Positions 33,754-43,741 of a stretch of 64,000 bases of DNA are shown in pieces (position 1 is the first letter of the stretch; every line of letters starts with the position of its first letter). Where the stretch lies: positions 358,946 to 422,945 of the forward strand of contig NZ_BCFL01000025.1 in the NCBI RefSeq assembly GCF_002217755.1, given 5' to 3'. Both the position numbers and the translations under genes were made by a program. A model generated the notes under the pieces. It ran no database searches. It saw only the letters and a program-made list of their open reading frames with translations, and had not been told where the DNA came from. Origin of the DNA: Streptomyces hyaluromycini. GTDB lineage: Bacteria; Actinomycetota; Actinomycetes; Streptomycetales; Streptomycetaceae.

Positions 33754-36700
33754 TCACGCTCCTCGGTTCGTCGCATTACGGGTGCGCAGCCGGGCTGCTA
33801 TGACAGGGCCGATCCGGGCTATGGCCTGCGGTTTGGTCATGTCGTCATGCCTGCAAGAGACTTCATGGTTCTCGATCTCTCCTGATATGTGGGGACGCCA
33901 GACCTCAGCTGTGGGCCAGTCCGGCCCCCGATCTCGCACGGCCGTGAAGAACAGCAGGTCGCCGCGGAAGTGTCCCGGCGAGAACTTCTCAGCGAGTCTG
34001 CGGTTATTGGTCACGACGATGCGTAGTGCTTCGGCCTCCTGCTCGTCGAGTTGGCTGAGCAGGCCGCCCTCGCCGCGCACGGCGGCCAGGAAGCAGGCTG
34101 CGTCGAGGGTCTCGGCGCCGGGCGGCACCGCGTGGCCGAGCAGTTCCAACAGATCCCGGAAGACAGCGCCTCGTTCGGCGGGCACAGGCGAGTCGAACGC
34201 GGCGCTCGGGTAGGCGTCAAGAAGCGCCAGCAGCGCGACCTCTTCGTCCTGCCGCTGCAGCAAGCACGCCACGGTATGGGCGAGCATGCCGCCGAGTGAC
34301 CAGCCGAGGAGGTGGTAAGGGCCGGATGGTTGCACCCCTCGTATGAGGGCGACGCATTCGAGAGCCGCTTCCGCGATGGAGGTTGGGAGCCCGCTGCCGG
34401 TGCGCAGGCCCGGCGACTGGAGGCCGTAGACCGGTCTGTCTGGACCAACATGACGCAGGAGACCTGCATAGGTCCAGCTGAGGCCGAAGACCGGGTGGAT
34501 GCAGAACAGCGGTGCCGACCGGCCTGCGGAGCGGAGGGGAAGGATGCGGGCGAGAGGATCGGGTGCTTCCTCGCCGAGCGCGTCGGCGAACCGAGTGACC
34601 GTCGGGGCCTCGAAGAGATGGCGGATCGAGAGCTGGATCCCGAACGCCTCCCCGATCTGGCCCACGAGGCGGGTGGCCAGGAGGGAGTGGCCGCCAAGTT
34701 CGAAGAAGTCCTCGTCGAGCCCCACCCGTGCGACGCCCAGAACCTCCGCGAACAGTTGCCGGACGATCTCCTGCGTGGTGGTGGTCGCAGCCCCGACACC
34801 GGACTCGGCCGAGCGGACGGGGGCGGGCAGAGCTTTGCGGTCCAGCTTGCCGTTGGCGGTGAGTGGCAGGCGGGTGAGTGAGACGAAGGCCGAGGGCACC
34901 ATATATGCGGGGAGACGTTCACGCAGTGCCGCCGTCAAAGCGGCCGGGTCAGCCGATCGGCCGCCGCGGGGCACGACGTAAGCCACCAGTCTCGGGTCAC
35001 CGGGGCGGTCCCGGCGGAGCACCACCGAGCAGTGGCCCACCTCCTCGCAGTCGCCCAGCACCGCTTCGACTTCGCCGAGTTCGATCCGGAAGCCACGGAG
35101 TTTCACCTGCTCGTCCGTCCGGCCGACGAAGTGCAGAGTTCCGTCGACGTCTTGGCGCACCAGGTCGCCGGTTCGGTACATCCGCCCGCCCGGAGGACCG
35201 AACGGGTCCGCGACGAAGCGCTCCGCGGTGAGCGCGGGACGACCCAGGTAGCCTCGTGCCAGGCCCACTCCGGACAGATAGAGCGCGCCCGATGTCCCGA
35301 ACGGGATGGGTTGCAGACTGTCGTCCAGCACCCTCACCGCGATGCCGGCGATCGGCCGGCCGATCGGTGGGTCAGCCGCCTTCGAGACCGCCGGAGCCGA
35401 TTCGGAGAACCATGCGGTGGCGAAGACCGTCGCCTCGGTAGGGCCGTAGAGGTTCACCAACCGGGCTCGGGGCACGGCCGCGCGCACCTGGGACACCAAC
35501 CGACCGGGCAGCGCCTCACCGCAGAACGCGAAGGTACCCACACCGACCGGTAGTTGCCCCTGGGCCGCCAGGACCGCCAGCACGGACGGCACTGTGCTCA
35601 CCAGACTGGGCGCAGGTTCCTCCGACTTGCGGTCCCCGAGCGCGAGAGCGTCACGCAGGAGTTCGACCGATCCTCCGCACAGAAGTGGAGTGAACAATTC
35701 GAACACGGACACGTCGAAGTTGAGCGAGGTGGTGGCCGCGACCCGGGCCAGGGCCTCGGGACCGAGGTCCGCAGCTGCAGAGCGGGCCAGGGCAGCGGCA
35801 CTGCCGTGGGACACAACGACGCCTTTGGACCGCCCCGTGGACCCTGAGGTGTAGATGACGTAGGCAGGATGGGTCGGCAGGAGGCCGGTGGGTGCGGGGC
35901 GATCGGGGCAGGCGCTGCGGAGCCGGTCGGACACCTCCGGGCGGTCCAGCACCAGCATCGGTGTTCCTTTGGGCAAGCGCGCGGCCGTCGCGACGGTGGT
36001 GAGCACCAGTCCTGGTCGAGCGTCCTCCACCATGAATGCGAGTCGCCGCGTCGGATACTCCGGATCGAGGGGCAGGTACGCGGCGCCGGCCTTGAGTACC
36101 GCGAGCAACGCCACGGGAAGCCGCTCGTCCCGGGGCAGCGCGATTCCAATGATGCTCTCGGGTACAGCTCCAGCCTCGATGAGCAGGCCCGACAGGCGAT
36201 TGGCGGCAGCATCCAGTTCGCGGTAGTTGAGGGTCGTCCCGCCATGATGAACGGCTGGGGAATCGGGAGTCAGACCCACCTGGCGCTCGAACGCCCCGAC
36301 GAGTGTGTCCAGGGCCTGGTCTGCGCTGGCGGGCTCCGGACGGGCGCCCAAGGGAAGGGCAAGGCGTGCCGACGGCAGATCAGGCCTTGTTGCCAGTTGC
36401 TCAAGCACCATTCCCAGTGCCGCCAGTGTCGTTTCAGCCCATTCCCTGGTGAACAGGCCGGCCTGATAGGCGAGCCGGAGCTGGAAGCGGTCACCCGGGA
36501 CAGCGACGAGGGTGACCGGATAATGCGTCGCGTCGCGTCCACCGAAGCCGACGATGCGCAGCGCGTCCGCCTCCTCGGCGGCGGGTGGCGCCCCTGCCGG
36601 ATAGTTCTCGAAGATCAGAAGCGTGTCGAAGAGTTCATGGAATCCCGAGGTCCGCTGTATGTCTGCAAGTCCGAGATGGTGGTGGTCGAGCATCTCTGCC

Positions 36701-37713
36701 TGCTCGGCCTGGACACGTTCGGCCAACTGTTCCAGGGGTTCGCCGGGCCGAACGCCGATACGGATCGGTACGGTGTTGATGAGCAGTCCGATTATGCCCT
36801 CGGAACCCCGTAGATCCGTCGGACGACCGGATACCGTCTGCCCGAACACGACGTCCCCTCGACCGGTCAGCCGACTCAGCACCACTGCCCACGCCGTCTG
36901 GACCATGGTATTGAGCGTGACGGCGCTCTGTTGGCAGCGTTCACGCAGTCCCCGGGTGACGTGCTCGGGGATTTCCACACTCTGCTGTACGGGCAGGCAC
37001 GCCCGGTGGCCGGCGCCTTGCGGAGCCAAGCGTGTGGGTTCCGGCAGGTCGGCGAGCATGCGGCGCCACGCCGCGCGTGCGGCTGGGCGATTCTGCCCGT
37101 CGAGCCATGCCAGGTAGTCACGATACGGGCGCACCTCCGGGACGACGGTCGGGCCGACCGCCCCACTCGCCCGATAGAGCGCGTCGAGTTCATCGATGAG
37201 TATGGGCATCGACCACCCGTCGAGCAGGATGTGGTGTTGGGTCAGCACGAGGCGGTGCCGATCCGGAGCGAGCCGCACCAACCACATCCGGAACAGGGGC
37301 GGTGTTCCCAGAGGGAACCCACGTTCCCGGTCCTCATCGAGCAACCGATGCCACTCGGCTTCCCGCTCCGGTTCCGTCAAGTCACCAAGGTCAGTCTCCG
37401 ACCACGGCAGGGCCACCGTGTGTGGAACGACCTGCACCGGCCGGCCGCCCTTGCGCTGGCGGAAGGCTCCGCGCAGGTTGGGGTGACGGTCCAGCAGGCT
37501 CTGGCCTGCCGCCCGTAGCCGTTGCGGGTCGAGGACGCCTGCCAGTTCGAGGGTCAACTGGACGAGGTAGACGTCCTGCCCCTCCATATCGAAACGAGCG
37601 TGAAAGAACAGACCTTCTTGGAGGGGGGTCAGCGGCAGCACGTCTGCCAGTGCGCCGCTGGGGTGCCGGGCCGACGGAGTGACGGTGCCACCAACGGCGT
37701 CAGTCGATGTCAC
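33754..37713 (-). CDS. NRPS termination module C-A-T-TE
   Basis: Final module, 1319 residues. C domain (about 22-455, HHILLDG at 160-166), presumably DCL type because it follows an epimerisation domain. A domain (about 470-960, YTSGSTGRSK 621-630, K956 region NGKLDRK). T domain with Ser1010 in ELGGHSL. Type I thioesterase (about 1060-1310, GWSLGG with Ser1139, late His in CRHDD). My reading of the specificity residues is D-V-F-T-A-C-L-V-F-K, which I cannot match to an amino acid. GTG start overlaps the upstream NRPS stop (GTGA) with GGGAG upstream, so the two are coupled. Confidence 0.93.
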   Translation of the reverse strand: MTSTDAVGGTVTPSARHPSGALADVLPLTPLQEGLFFHARFDMEGQDVYLVQLTLELAGVLDPQRLRAAGQSLLDRHPNLRGAFRQRKGGRPVQVVPHTVALPWSETDLGDLTEPEREAEWHRLLDEDRERGFPLGTPPLFRMWLVRLAPDRHRLVLTQHHILLDGWSMPILIDELDALYRASGAVGPTVVPEVRPYRDYLAWLDGQNRPAARAAWRRMLADLPEPTRLAPQGAGHRACLPVQQSVEIPEHVTRGLRERCQQSAVTLNTMVQTAWAVVLSRLTGRGDVVFGQTVSGRPTDLRGSEGIIGLLINTVPIRIGVRPGEPLEQLAERVQAEQAEMLDHHHLGLADIQRTSGFHELFDTLLIFENYPAGAPPAAEEADALRIVGFGGRDATHYPVTLVAVPGDRFQLRLAYQAGLFTREWAETTLAALGMVLEQLATRPDLPSARLALPLGARPEPASADQALDTLVGAFERQVGLTPDSPAVHHGGTTLNYRELDAAANRLSGLLIEAGAVPESIIGIALPRDERLPVALLAVLKAGAAYLPLDPEYPTRRLAFMVEDARPGLVLTTVATAARLPKGTPMLVLDRPEVSDRLRSACPDRPAPTGLLPTHPAYVIYTSGSTGRSKGVVVSHGSAAALARSAAADLGPEALARVAATTSLNFDVSVFELFTPLLCGGSVELLRDALALGDRKSEEPAPSLVSTVPSVLAVLAAQGQLPVGVGTFAFCGEALPGRLVSQVRAAVPRARLVNLYGPTEATVFATAWFSESAPAVSKAADPPIGRPIAGIAVRVLDDSLQPIPFGTSGALYLSGVGLARGYLGRPALTAERFVADPFGPPGGRMYRTGDLVRQDVDGTLHFVGRTDEQVKLRGFRIELGEVEAVLGDCEEVGHCSVVLRRDRPGDPRLVAYVVPRGGRSADPAALTAALRERLPAYMVPSAFVSLTRLPLTANGKLDRKALPAPVRSAESGVGAATTTTQEIVRQLFAEVLGVARVGLDEDFFELGGHSLLATRLVGQIGEAFGIQLSIRHLFEAPTVTRFADALGEEAPDPLARILPLRSAGRSAPLFCIHPVFGLSWTYAGLLRHVGPDRPVYGLQSPGLRTGSGLPTSIAEAALECVALIRGVQPSGPYHLLGWSLGGMLAHTVACLLQRQDEEVALLALLDAYPSAAFDSPVPAERGAVFRDLLELLGHAVPPGAETLDAACFLAAVRGEGGLLSQLDEQEAEALRIVVTNNRRLAEKFSPGHFRGDLLFFTAVRDRGPDWPTAEVWRPHISGEIENHEVSCRHDDMTKPQAIARIGPVIAARLRTRNATNRGA

Positions 37714-40700
37714 CTTGTCTCCCAGTCGCTGATCAGGCCGTCTTCGAACGCGTCCAGTTCGTCCTGGGAGAGGAAGCCAAGGGTCACTCCCTCGTGCGCG
37801 ACACCCTCCGACGTGGCGTGGTCGGAGAAGGCCGTCAGCGCTTCCAGCCACAGCTCAGCGGCCTGCTGCACCTCCTCCCGAGGGAACAGGTCGACCGGCC
37901 ACGACCACACGGCCCGAAGCCTCGGCCCGTCCCTGGTGTCCCGCACGACCACGTCGATCTCCAAGGCATGGCCGACGGCCAGCTCCGGGTCCGGAGCCCT
38001 GGTGAGCGCCTCGCCCTCATCGGCGAGTGTCCAGTCCCCCGTGTCCGGGGCAGCGAACCGTCCCAGGTAGTTGAAGCAGATCTGGGGCCGGGCGACGTCG
38101 GCCAGCTCTGCCGCTGTCCTGGAGTCGAGGTAGCGCAACATGCCATGCCCGATGCCGTTGTCCGGAAAGGCCCGCATGCTCTCGGCGACAAGATCGGCTG
38201 CGCGGCCCAACGCCGGACCTCCCGCCAGCGCGGCGGCTATGTTCACCGAGTCCAGCTCGAAGCGGACAGGGCGTATGGAGGTGAACCAGCCGACGGTTCG
38301 GGAAAGATCGACACCGGCGAGGACGTCCTCTCGCCCGTGACCCTCGACATCCACCAGAACGGACGACTCCCCACGCCACCGCGCGACCGTCAGGGCGAGG
38401 CCGGCCAGCAAGAGGTCACCGACTCCGATCTGCAGGCTCTGGGGCACGGTGGACAGGAGCGGGGCGGTCCGCTCGGGCGGCAGCTCCAGGGCGATCGAAT
38501 CGCAGGTGGCGACCTTGTCGTGGGCCGGGTCGAGCGGACGAACGCCGAAGACCGGCTCGGGCTGAGCCAGCATCTCCCGCCACCGTTCCGCCTCACGCCG
38601 CCGGGTGGGTGCAGCCGCCTGCTCACTGAGCAGGCGGCTCCACCCTCTGAAGGATGTGCCCACCGCAGGGAGTTCCGGCGTCCGGCTGGCTTTGACGGCC
38701 TGCCACGCGACGGCCAGGTCGGGGAGGAGGATTCGCCAGGAAACCCCGTCCACGACCAGGTGGTGGATCACCAGGACGAGCAGCCCGGCACGGTCGGGTC
38801 CGGCGTCGAGCCAGACGGCCTGCACCATCTCTCCTGATCCGGGGTCCAGGAGGCCCTGGGCCTGTTCGCTCGCTTCGACCGCAGCCGCACGGAGCGCGTC
38901 GCTTCCGTCCTCCATATGGCTGACGTCCCAACGCTTGAGGTAACGCGATGCGTCGACCGACCCGCGGTGAGGAACCTCGATGACGGGCTGTTCGCCCTCG
39001 TCAAGGACCAGGCGGGCGCGGAGCATGTCGTGATGGTCTGTGACAGCGTTCAAGGTCTGTGCCAGGTCTGTGATACCGGCACCGACGGGGGTGCGTAGCA
39101 CTGCTCCCTGACTGAACCGATCCACGAGCCCGCCGCGGTCGGACATCCACTGCATGACCGGTGTGAGCGGGACGGCGCCGAGCGGTTCATCGTCCAGGAG
39201 TGCAGCAGCAGGTTCCGCCCTGTCGGTGGCCACGGTGGCGAGCCGCGTGACGGTCTGCTGCTCGAACACGTCGCGGGGGGTGATCAGGACTCCTTCCTCC
39301 CGCGCACGACTCACCAGGCGGATCGAGGAGATGCTGTCACCGCCGAGGGCGAAGAATCCGCTGTCCATACCTACCCGCTCCAGGCCAAGCACCTCGGCGA
39401 ACAGCTTGCAGAGGGTCTGTTCCGCCCAGGAAACGGGGTGGCGCTCGGTGTCCTCACTGAACGAGGGAACCGGAAGCGCGGCGCGGTCGACCTTTCCGCT
39501 ACTGTTCACCGGCACTGCGTCCAGCGCTACGAACGCGGCAGGCACCATGTAGTCCGGTAGAGCCGAACCGAGGTGGCTGCGCAAATCCTCAGGTGTGGGG
39601 GCCTCCACCTTCGAAGACACGATGTAGCCGACGAGCCTTCGCACGCCGGGTTGGTCCTCCCTCACGGTGACCACGGCCTGGATGACGTCCGGATGCTGTG
39701 CCAGGACCGTCTCGATCTCGCCGAGCTCGATCCGGAAACCCCGGACCTTCACTTGCTGATCGGCCCGTCCTCGGTATTCCAACTGGCCGTCGACGGTCCA
39801 CCGAGCCAGGTCACCAGTCCGGTACATGCGGCTTCCGGCTGTACCGAACGGATCAGCGACGAATCGTTCCCCCGTCAGGCCGGAGCGCCCCGAGTATCCG
39901 CGGGCGATTCCAACTCCCGCCAGGTACAGCTCACCGACCACGCCCGGGGGGACCGGCCGCAGGGCTGCGTCCAGGACCTGGGCGCGGGTTCCGGCGACAG
40001 GCTTTCCGATGGGCGGTGCCGCGTCTCCGGACAGCGGCCCGGCGATGGTGGCACACACGGTGGACTCGGTGGGGCCGTAGGCATTGAACATGCTCCGGCC
40101 GCGCGACCACCGGTCAACCAGCCCAGGCGGGCATGCCTCTCCCCCGACGACCAGTGTGCGCAGGTGGGGATATGACCCGTCAGGCAGCGTCGCCAGCGCG
40201 GCGGGCGGAATCAGCGTATGGGTCACGGACCAGCTCAGCAGCGCCTCGGCCAGAGCCTCGCCGACGAGCGGGCCGCTCGACGGCACCACCAGAGTGGCTC
40301 CGGCTGCATAAGCCATCAACAGTTCCATCACGGACGCGTCGAAGCCAGGTGAGGAGAACTGTAGAACCCTCGCGTCGGCCGTGATGGCGAACCGGTCCAC
40401 TTGGGTGGTCGCCAACGCGAAGACACCATGGTGGTCGACGACGACGGCTTTGGGCCGGCCGGTGGAGCCAGACGTGAAGATCAGGTAGGCGGGGTGACCC
40501 GGCAGCAGCGGCTGGCATCGGTGCTCGTCGGTGAGGTCGGTGTCGGCGTGGTCGTCCAATTCCAGGAGCAGGTCCGGTTCGCCGAGCAGCAGCGTCGAGT
40601 GCGTACCCGGCATACGGGGCGCCACGGCCGCCTCGGTCAACACGAGACTCGGTGCCGCGTCCGCGAGCATGAAGGCGATCCGTTCGACCGGCAGGTCAGG

Positions 40701-42335
40701 GTCGATCGGCAGGAAAGCGGACCCGGCCTTGACCACGGCGAGGATCGCGACGACACGCTCAGCCGAACGCGGCAGCAACACCGCGACGGTCTGCTCCGGA
40801 CCGATCCCTCGGCTTGCCAACAAGTGAGCGAACCGGTTGGCGCGGGCGTTCAGCTGGGCGTAGGTCAACTCAGTGTGTTCCGACAGCAGCGCGATCGCCT
40901 GTGGGCTGCGGGCGGCTTGCTGCTCGAACAGGTCTGGCATCCGGACGGGCGGATGATGCCAGACGGCGCTGTTCCATGCTTCCAAGCTCAGCCGTTCCTC
41001 GTCGGAGAGGAGTTCGACACTGCTGATGCGGCAGTCGGGAGAGGCGCAAACCTCGTTCAGGAGGGCGACCAGGCGCTCTCCGAGTCTGCCTGCTGTTTCG
41101 GACTGGAAGAGGTCGCTGCTGTACTCGACAGCACCGTCGATCCCCAATGGGGCTCCGGTGGCATCTCGGCGCTCGGCGAGGTGAAACGCCAGGTCGAACT
41201 TGGCCTCCCCGTTGTCCGCCGACTCCAGTACGGTCTCCAGTCCCGGCAGCCGGAGATCCGGCTCGGACGCGTTGTTGAACGCGAGCATGACCTGGAAGAG
41301 CGGATGCCGGGACAGAGACCGCTCCGGCCGGATGACATCAACCAGGTACTCAAAGGGCACGTCCTGGTTGGAAAATGCCTGAAGATCGAATTCCCTGACT
41401 CGGTGGAGGAGTTGGCGGAAGGTGGGATCACCCGAGGTGTCGGTCCGCAGAACCAGGGTGTTGACGAAACACCCGACCAGATCATCGAGCGCCTCATCCG
41501 TCCGCCCGGCCACAACAGTCCCCAGCGGAATGTCCGTCCCCGCCCCCATCCGGGTCAACAGAACCGCCAACGCCGCCTGCACCACCATGAACGGCGTCGC
41601 CCCGCACTCACGCGCCAGAACCGACAACCTCCCATGCACCACCGCATCCACCGAGAACGACACCGAACCACCACGATGACTCGCCACCGCCGGCCGCGGC
41701 CGATCCACCGGCAACACCAACTCCTCAGGCAGACCGGCCAACACCCCACGCCAAAAAGCCGACTGCCGCGCCAGCACACTCCCCGGATCATCCGCCGACC
41801 CCAGCAACTCCCGCTGCCACAACGCGTAATCCGCATACTGAACCGGAAGCTCAACCCACGACGGAGCCACCCCCGCCACACACGCCCCATACGCCACCGC
41901 CAGATCCCGCCCCAACGGCTCCAGCGACCAACCATCACAAGCAACGTGATGAACCAACACGATCACCACACACTCAGCCGGCCCCGCAGACAACACCTCC
42001 ACCCGAACCGGCAACTCACCCGCCAGATCAAACACATACCCACACACCGACGCGACCCCCCGCGCCACCTCCCCCTCCGACACCTCACGCCACACCACAC
42101 TCGGCACCGCCTCCCCCACCGGCACCACACGCTGGAACGGCTCACCCCCCACCTCCTCAAACACCGTCCGCAAACTCTCATGCCGCCCCACCACATCCGC
42201 CACCGCCCGCCCCAACGCCCCCCGATCCAACCCACCACTCACCCGCAACACCAACGGCACGTTGTACGCCGCACCCGCCCCCTCCAACCGACCCACAAAC
42301 CACAACCGCCGCTGAGCAAACGACAACGGAATCAC
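37710..42335 (-). CDS. NRPS module C-A-T-E
   Basis: Elongation module, 1541 residues, that adds and epimerises one amino acid. C domain from residue 1 (HHVACDG 129-135). A domain about 465-955 (FTSGSTGRPK 620-629). T domain with Ser1001 in the ALGGDSI form typical before an E domain. E domain about 1050-1510 (HHLVVDG 1191-1197). Specificity residues read D-A-M-L-V-G-A-V-C-K, suggesting a bulky hydrophobic or aromatic residue (weak call), released as the D form. GTG start 42335 with GGGGGAG five bases upstream. The first 273 codons have a different codon bias from the rest (see findings). The C-terminus is acidic (DAFEDGLISDWETR). Confidence 0.94.
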   Translation of the reverse strand: MIPLSFAQRRLWFVGRLEGAGAAYNVPLVLRVSGGLDRGALGRAVADVVGRHESLRTVFEEVGGEPFQRVVPVGEAVPSVVWREVSEGEVARGVASVCGYVFDLAGELPVRVEVLSAGPAECVVIVLVHHVACDGWSLEPLGRDLAVAYGACVAGVAPSWVELPVQYADYALWQRELLGSADDPGSVLARQSAFWRGVLAGLPEELVLPVDRPRPAVASHRGGSVSFSVDAVVHGRLSVLARECGATPFMVVQAALAVLLTRMGAGTDIPLGTVVAGRTDEALDDLVGCFVNTLVLRTDTSGDPTFRQLLHRVREFDLQAFSNQDVPFEYLVDVIRPERSLSRHPLFQVMLAFNNASEPDLRLPGLETVLESADNGEAKFDLAFHLAERRDATGAPLGIDGAVEYSSDLFQSETAGRLGERLVALLNEVCASPDCRISSVELLSDEERLSLEAWNSAVWHHPPVRMPDLFEQQAARSPQAIALLSEHTELTYAQLNARANRFAHLLASRGIGPEQTVAVLLPRSAERVVAILAVVKAGSAFLPIDPDLPVERIAFMLADAAPSLVLTEAAVAPRMPGTHSTLLLGEPDLLLELDDHADTDLTDEHRCQPLLPGHPAYLIFTSGSTGRPKAVVVDHHGVFALATTQVDRFAITADARVLQFSSPGFDASVMELLMAYAAGATLVVPSSGPLVGEALAEALLSWSVTHTLIPPAALATLPDGSYPHLRTLVVGGEACPPGLVDRWSRGRSMFNAYGPTESTVCATIAGPLSGDAAPPIGKPVAGTRAQVLDAALRPVPPGVVGELYLAGVGIARGYSGRSGLTGERFVADPFGTAGSRMYRTGDLARWTVDGQLEYRGRADQQVKVRGFRIELGEIETVLAQHPDVIQAVVTVREDQPGVRRLVGYIVSSKVEAPTPEDLRSHLGSALPDYMVPAAFVALDAVPVNSSGKVDRAALPVPSFSEDTERHPVSWAEQTLCKLFAEVLGLERVGMDSGFFALGGDSISSIRLVSRAREEGVLITPRDVFEQQTVTRLATVATDRAEPAAALLDDEPLGAVPLTPVMQWMSDRGGLVDRFSQGAVLRTPVGAGITDLAQTLNAVTDHHDMLRARLVLDEGEQPVIEVPHRGSVDASRYLKRWDVSHMEDGSDALRAAAVEASEQAQGLLDPGSGEMVQAVWLDAGPDRAGLLVLVIHHLVVDGVSWRILLPDLAVAWQAVKASRTPELPAVGTSFRGWSRLLSEQAAAPTRRREAERWREMLAQPEPVFGVRPLDPAHDKVATCDSIALELPPERTAPLLSTVPQSLQIGVGDLLLAGLALTVARWRGESSVLVDVEGHGREDVLAGVDLSRTVGWFTSIRPVRFELDSVNIAAALAGGPALGRAADLVAESMRAFPDNGIGHGMLRYLDSRTAAELADVARPQICFNYLGRFAAPDTGDWTLADEGEALTRAPDPELAVGHALEIDVVVRDTRDGPRLRAVWSWPVDLFPREEVQQAAELWLEALTAFSDHATSEGVAHEGVTLGFLSQDELDAFEDGLISDWETR

Positions 42336-42412
42336 TGGAACTCCCCCGCTCGTGAAGTCGGTTTCGAGTAGCTATGTCTCAGGTGCTTGGGGACTACGTC
42401 CGTGCACAGCGG

Positions 42413-43741
42413 TCAGCTGCGGACGGTGACCGTGGCCGCGTGCGCCGGGAACCCCTCGTACTCGGCGAGTGCCGTTACCGTCGGGGCCAGCTTCCAGAAC
42501 GCCGTTTCGTTCAGGCGAGCCACGGCGATCCGGGTCAGATAGGTGGCCGCGGTAATGCCGCTGGACACCCGGGCGAAGCCCGAGGTCGGCAGGGTCGCCG
42601 GCGTTCCGATGGCGAAGTTGGAGGCAGCCATGGTGGTCCACTGGCCCAACAGCACCGTGCCCGCGTGCCGGACCGCAGGCAGCCACGCCTCGGGGTCCCG
42701 CACTGCCAGTTGCAGGTGTTCGGGGGCGTACGCGTTGGCGATGGCGATCGCCTCGGACGGGCTCTCCGCGTGGAACACTCCGCCGTTGCGATAGATCGAG
42801 GCTGTGGCGTACTCCGCCCGGGGCGAGGGCAGCCGCTCGATCTGGTCCGGAACCCGAAGGGCGGCGGCCTCCAGCACGCTCCGGTCGGTGCCGACCAGCA
42901 CTGCGGAGGAATCCTGTCCGTGTTCCGCCTCGTTGATGAGGTCGGCCGCCAGTAGTTCCGGATCGGCGGAGGCGTCACAGACGATCAGCGAGTCGGACGG
43001 GCCGAAGCCCACCTCGACGACGCACCCGAAGCGTTGGACCTCCGTCTGGGCCACCGCGACCGCCGGGCTTCCGGGTCCGACGATCTTGCTGACGCGCGGC
43101 ACCGTCTCCGTTCCGCAGGCAAGAGCGGCGACACCTGCCGGCCCGTTGCAGCAGTACACCTCACTGATACCGAGTTCCTGAGCGGCAACCAGGACGGCAG
43201 GGTCGATCCGGCCGCCCGTCCCGGGCGTCGGTGGCACTACGACGACGATCCGCGCCACCCCGGCGACAATGGCCGGGGTGGCGATCTGGATGAGGACGGA
43301 GGGAAAGGACCCCTTGCCCGACGGCACGAACAGACCGACGCTGTCGATGGGCCTGACGATCTCCCCGGTTTCCACGCCGTCGGCCGAGCGGCGCCATGCC
43401 CCCCGCTCCAGAACAGCTTCGTTGAATACCCTGACCTGGGCGATGGACATGCGGACCGCATCGACCAGTTCCTTCGACACGACGCTTCTGGCCTCGGCAA
43501 ACCCTTGGGCGCTGACCCGCAGCTGATCTGGCGCCACCTCCACCGCGTCGAACCGGCGCAGCGCCTCCACCAGAGCCTTGTCTCCGTGCAGGCGGACATC
43601 GTCGACCAGGGCTGCGATCGACTGCCGCAACCCGGTGGAGAACGAGTCCGCCGGATTGTCGCTACCTCGCCCGAACACGCGCACCCGTGCTGAGCCTGTC
43701 AGCCGGGACCATGTCTGCACCTCAAGCGGCTCAGGCTTCAT
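42413..43741 (-). CDS. Histidinol dehydrogenase homologue with altered active site
   Basis: NAD-dependent HisD-fold protein, 442 residues, first gene of the minus-strand NRPS operon. Family blocks kept: KIVGPGSPAVAVAQ, FGPSDSLIV, the zinc-ligand region AEHGQDSSAV, catalytic pair in APEHLQL, and the last His in EGFPAHA. Two positions differ by my alignment to E. coli HisD: the zinc ligand Asp360 (GDY) is Asn (SNF), and the His of NHVLPT is Ala (ATLPT). It is therefore unlikely to be the histidine-pathway enzyme. It more probably oxidises an amino alcohol or similar precursor for the peptide. ATG 43741 follows AAGGAG seven bases upstream. Confidence 0.85.
   Translation of the reverse strand: MKPEPLEVQTWSRLTGSARVRVFGRGSDNPADSFSTGLRQSIAALVDDVRLHGDKALVEALRRFDAVEVAPDQLRVSAQGFAEARSVVSKELVDAVRMSIAQVRVFNEAVLERGAWRRSADGVETGEIVRPIDSVGLFVPSGKGSFPSVLIQIATPAIVAGVARIVVVVPPTPGTGGRIDPAVLVAAQELGISEVYCCNGPAGVAALACGTETVPRVSKIVGPGSPAVAVAQTEVQRFGCVVEVGFGPSDSLIVCDASADPELLAADLINEAEHGQDSSAVLVGTDRSVLEAAALRVPDQIERLPSPRAEYATASIYRNGGVFHAESPSEAIAIANAYAPEHLQLAVRDPEAWLPAVRHAGTVLLGQWTTMAASNFAIGTPATLPTSGFARVSSGITAATYLTRIAVARLNETAFWKLAPTVTALAEYEGFPAHAATVTVRS

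Noticed and set aside
37714..37851. N-terminal extension of the C-A-T-TE NRPS
   Set aside because: It would overlap the upstream NRPS by about 140 bases with arginine-rich nonsense; the GTG at 37713 has a good ribosome-binding site and a typical 4-base overlap.
42413..43741. Annotating the HisD homologue as hisD of histidine biosynthesis
   Set aside because: It is isolated from other his genes, sits in an NRPS operon and has two altered active-site positions.
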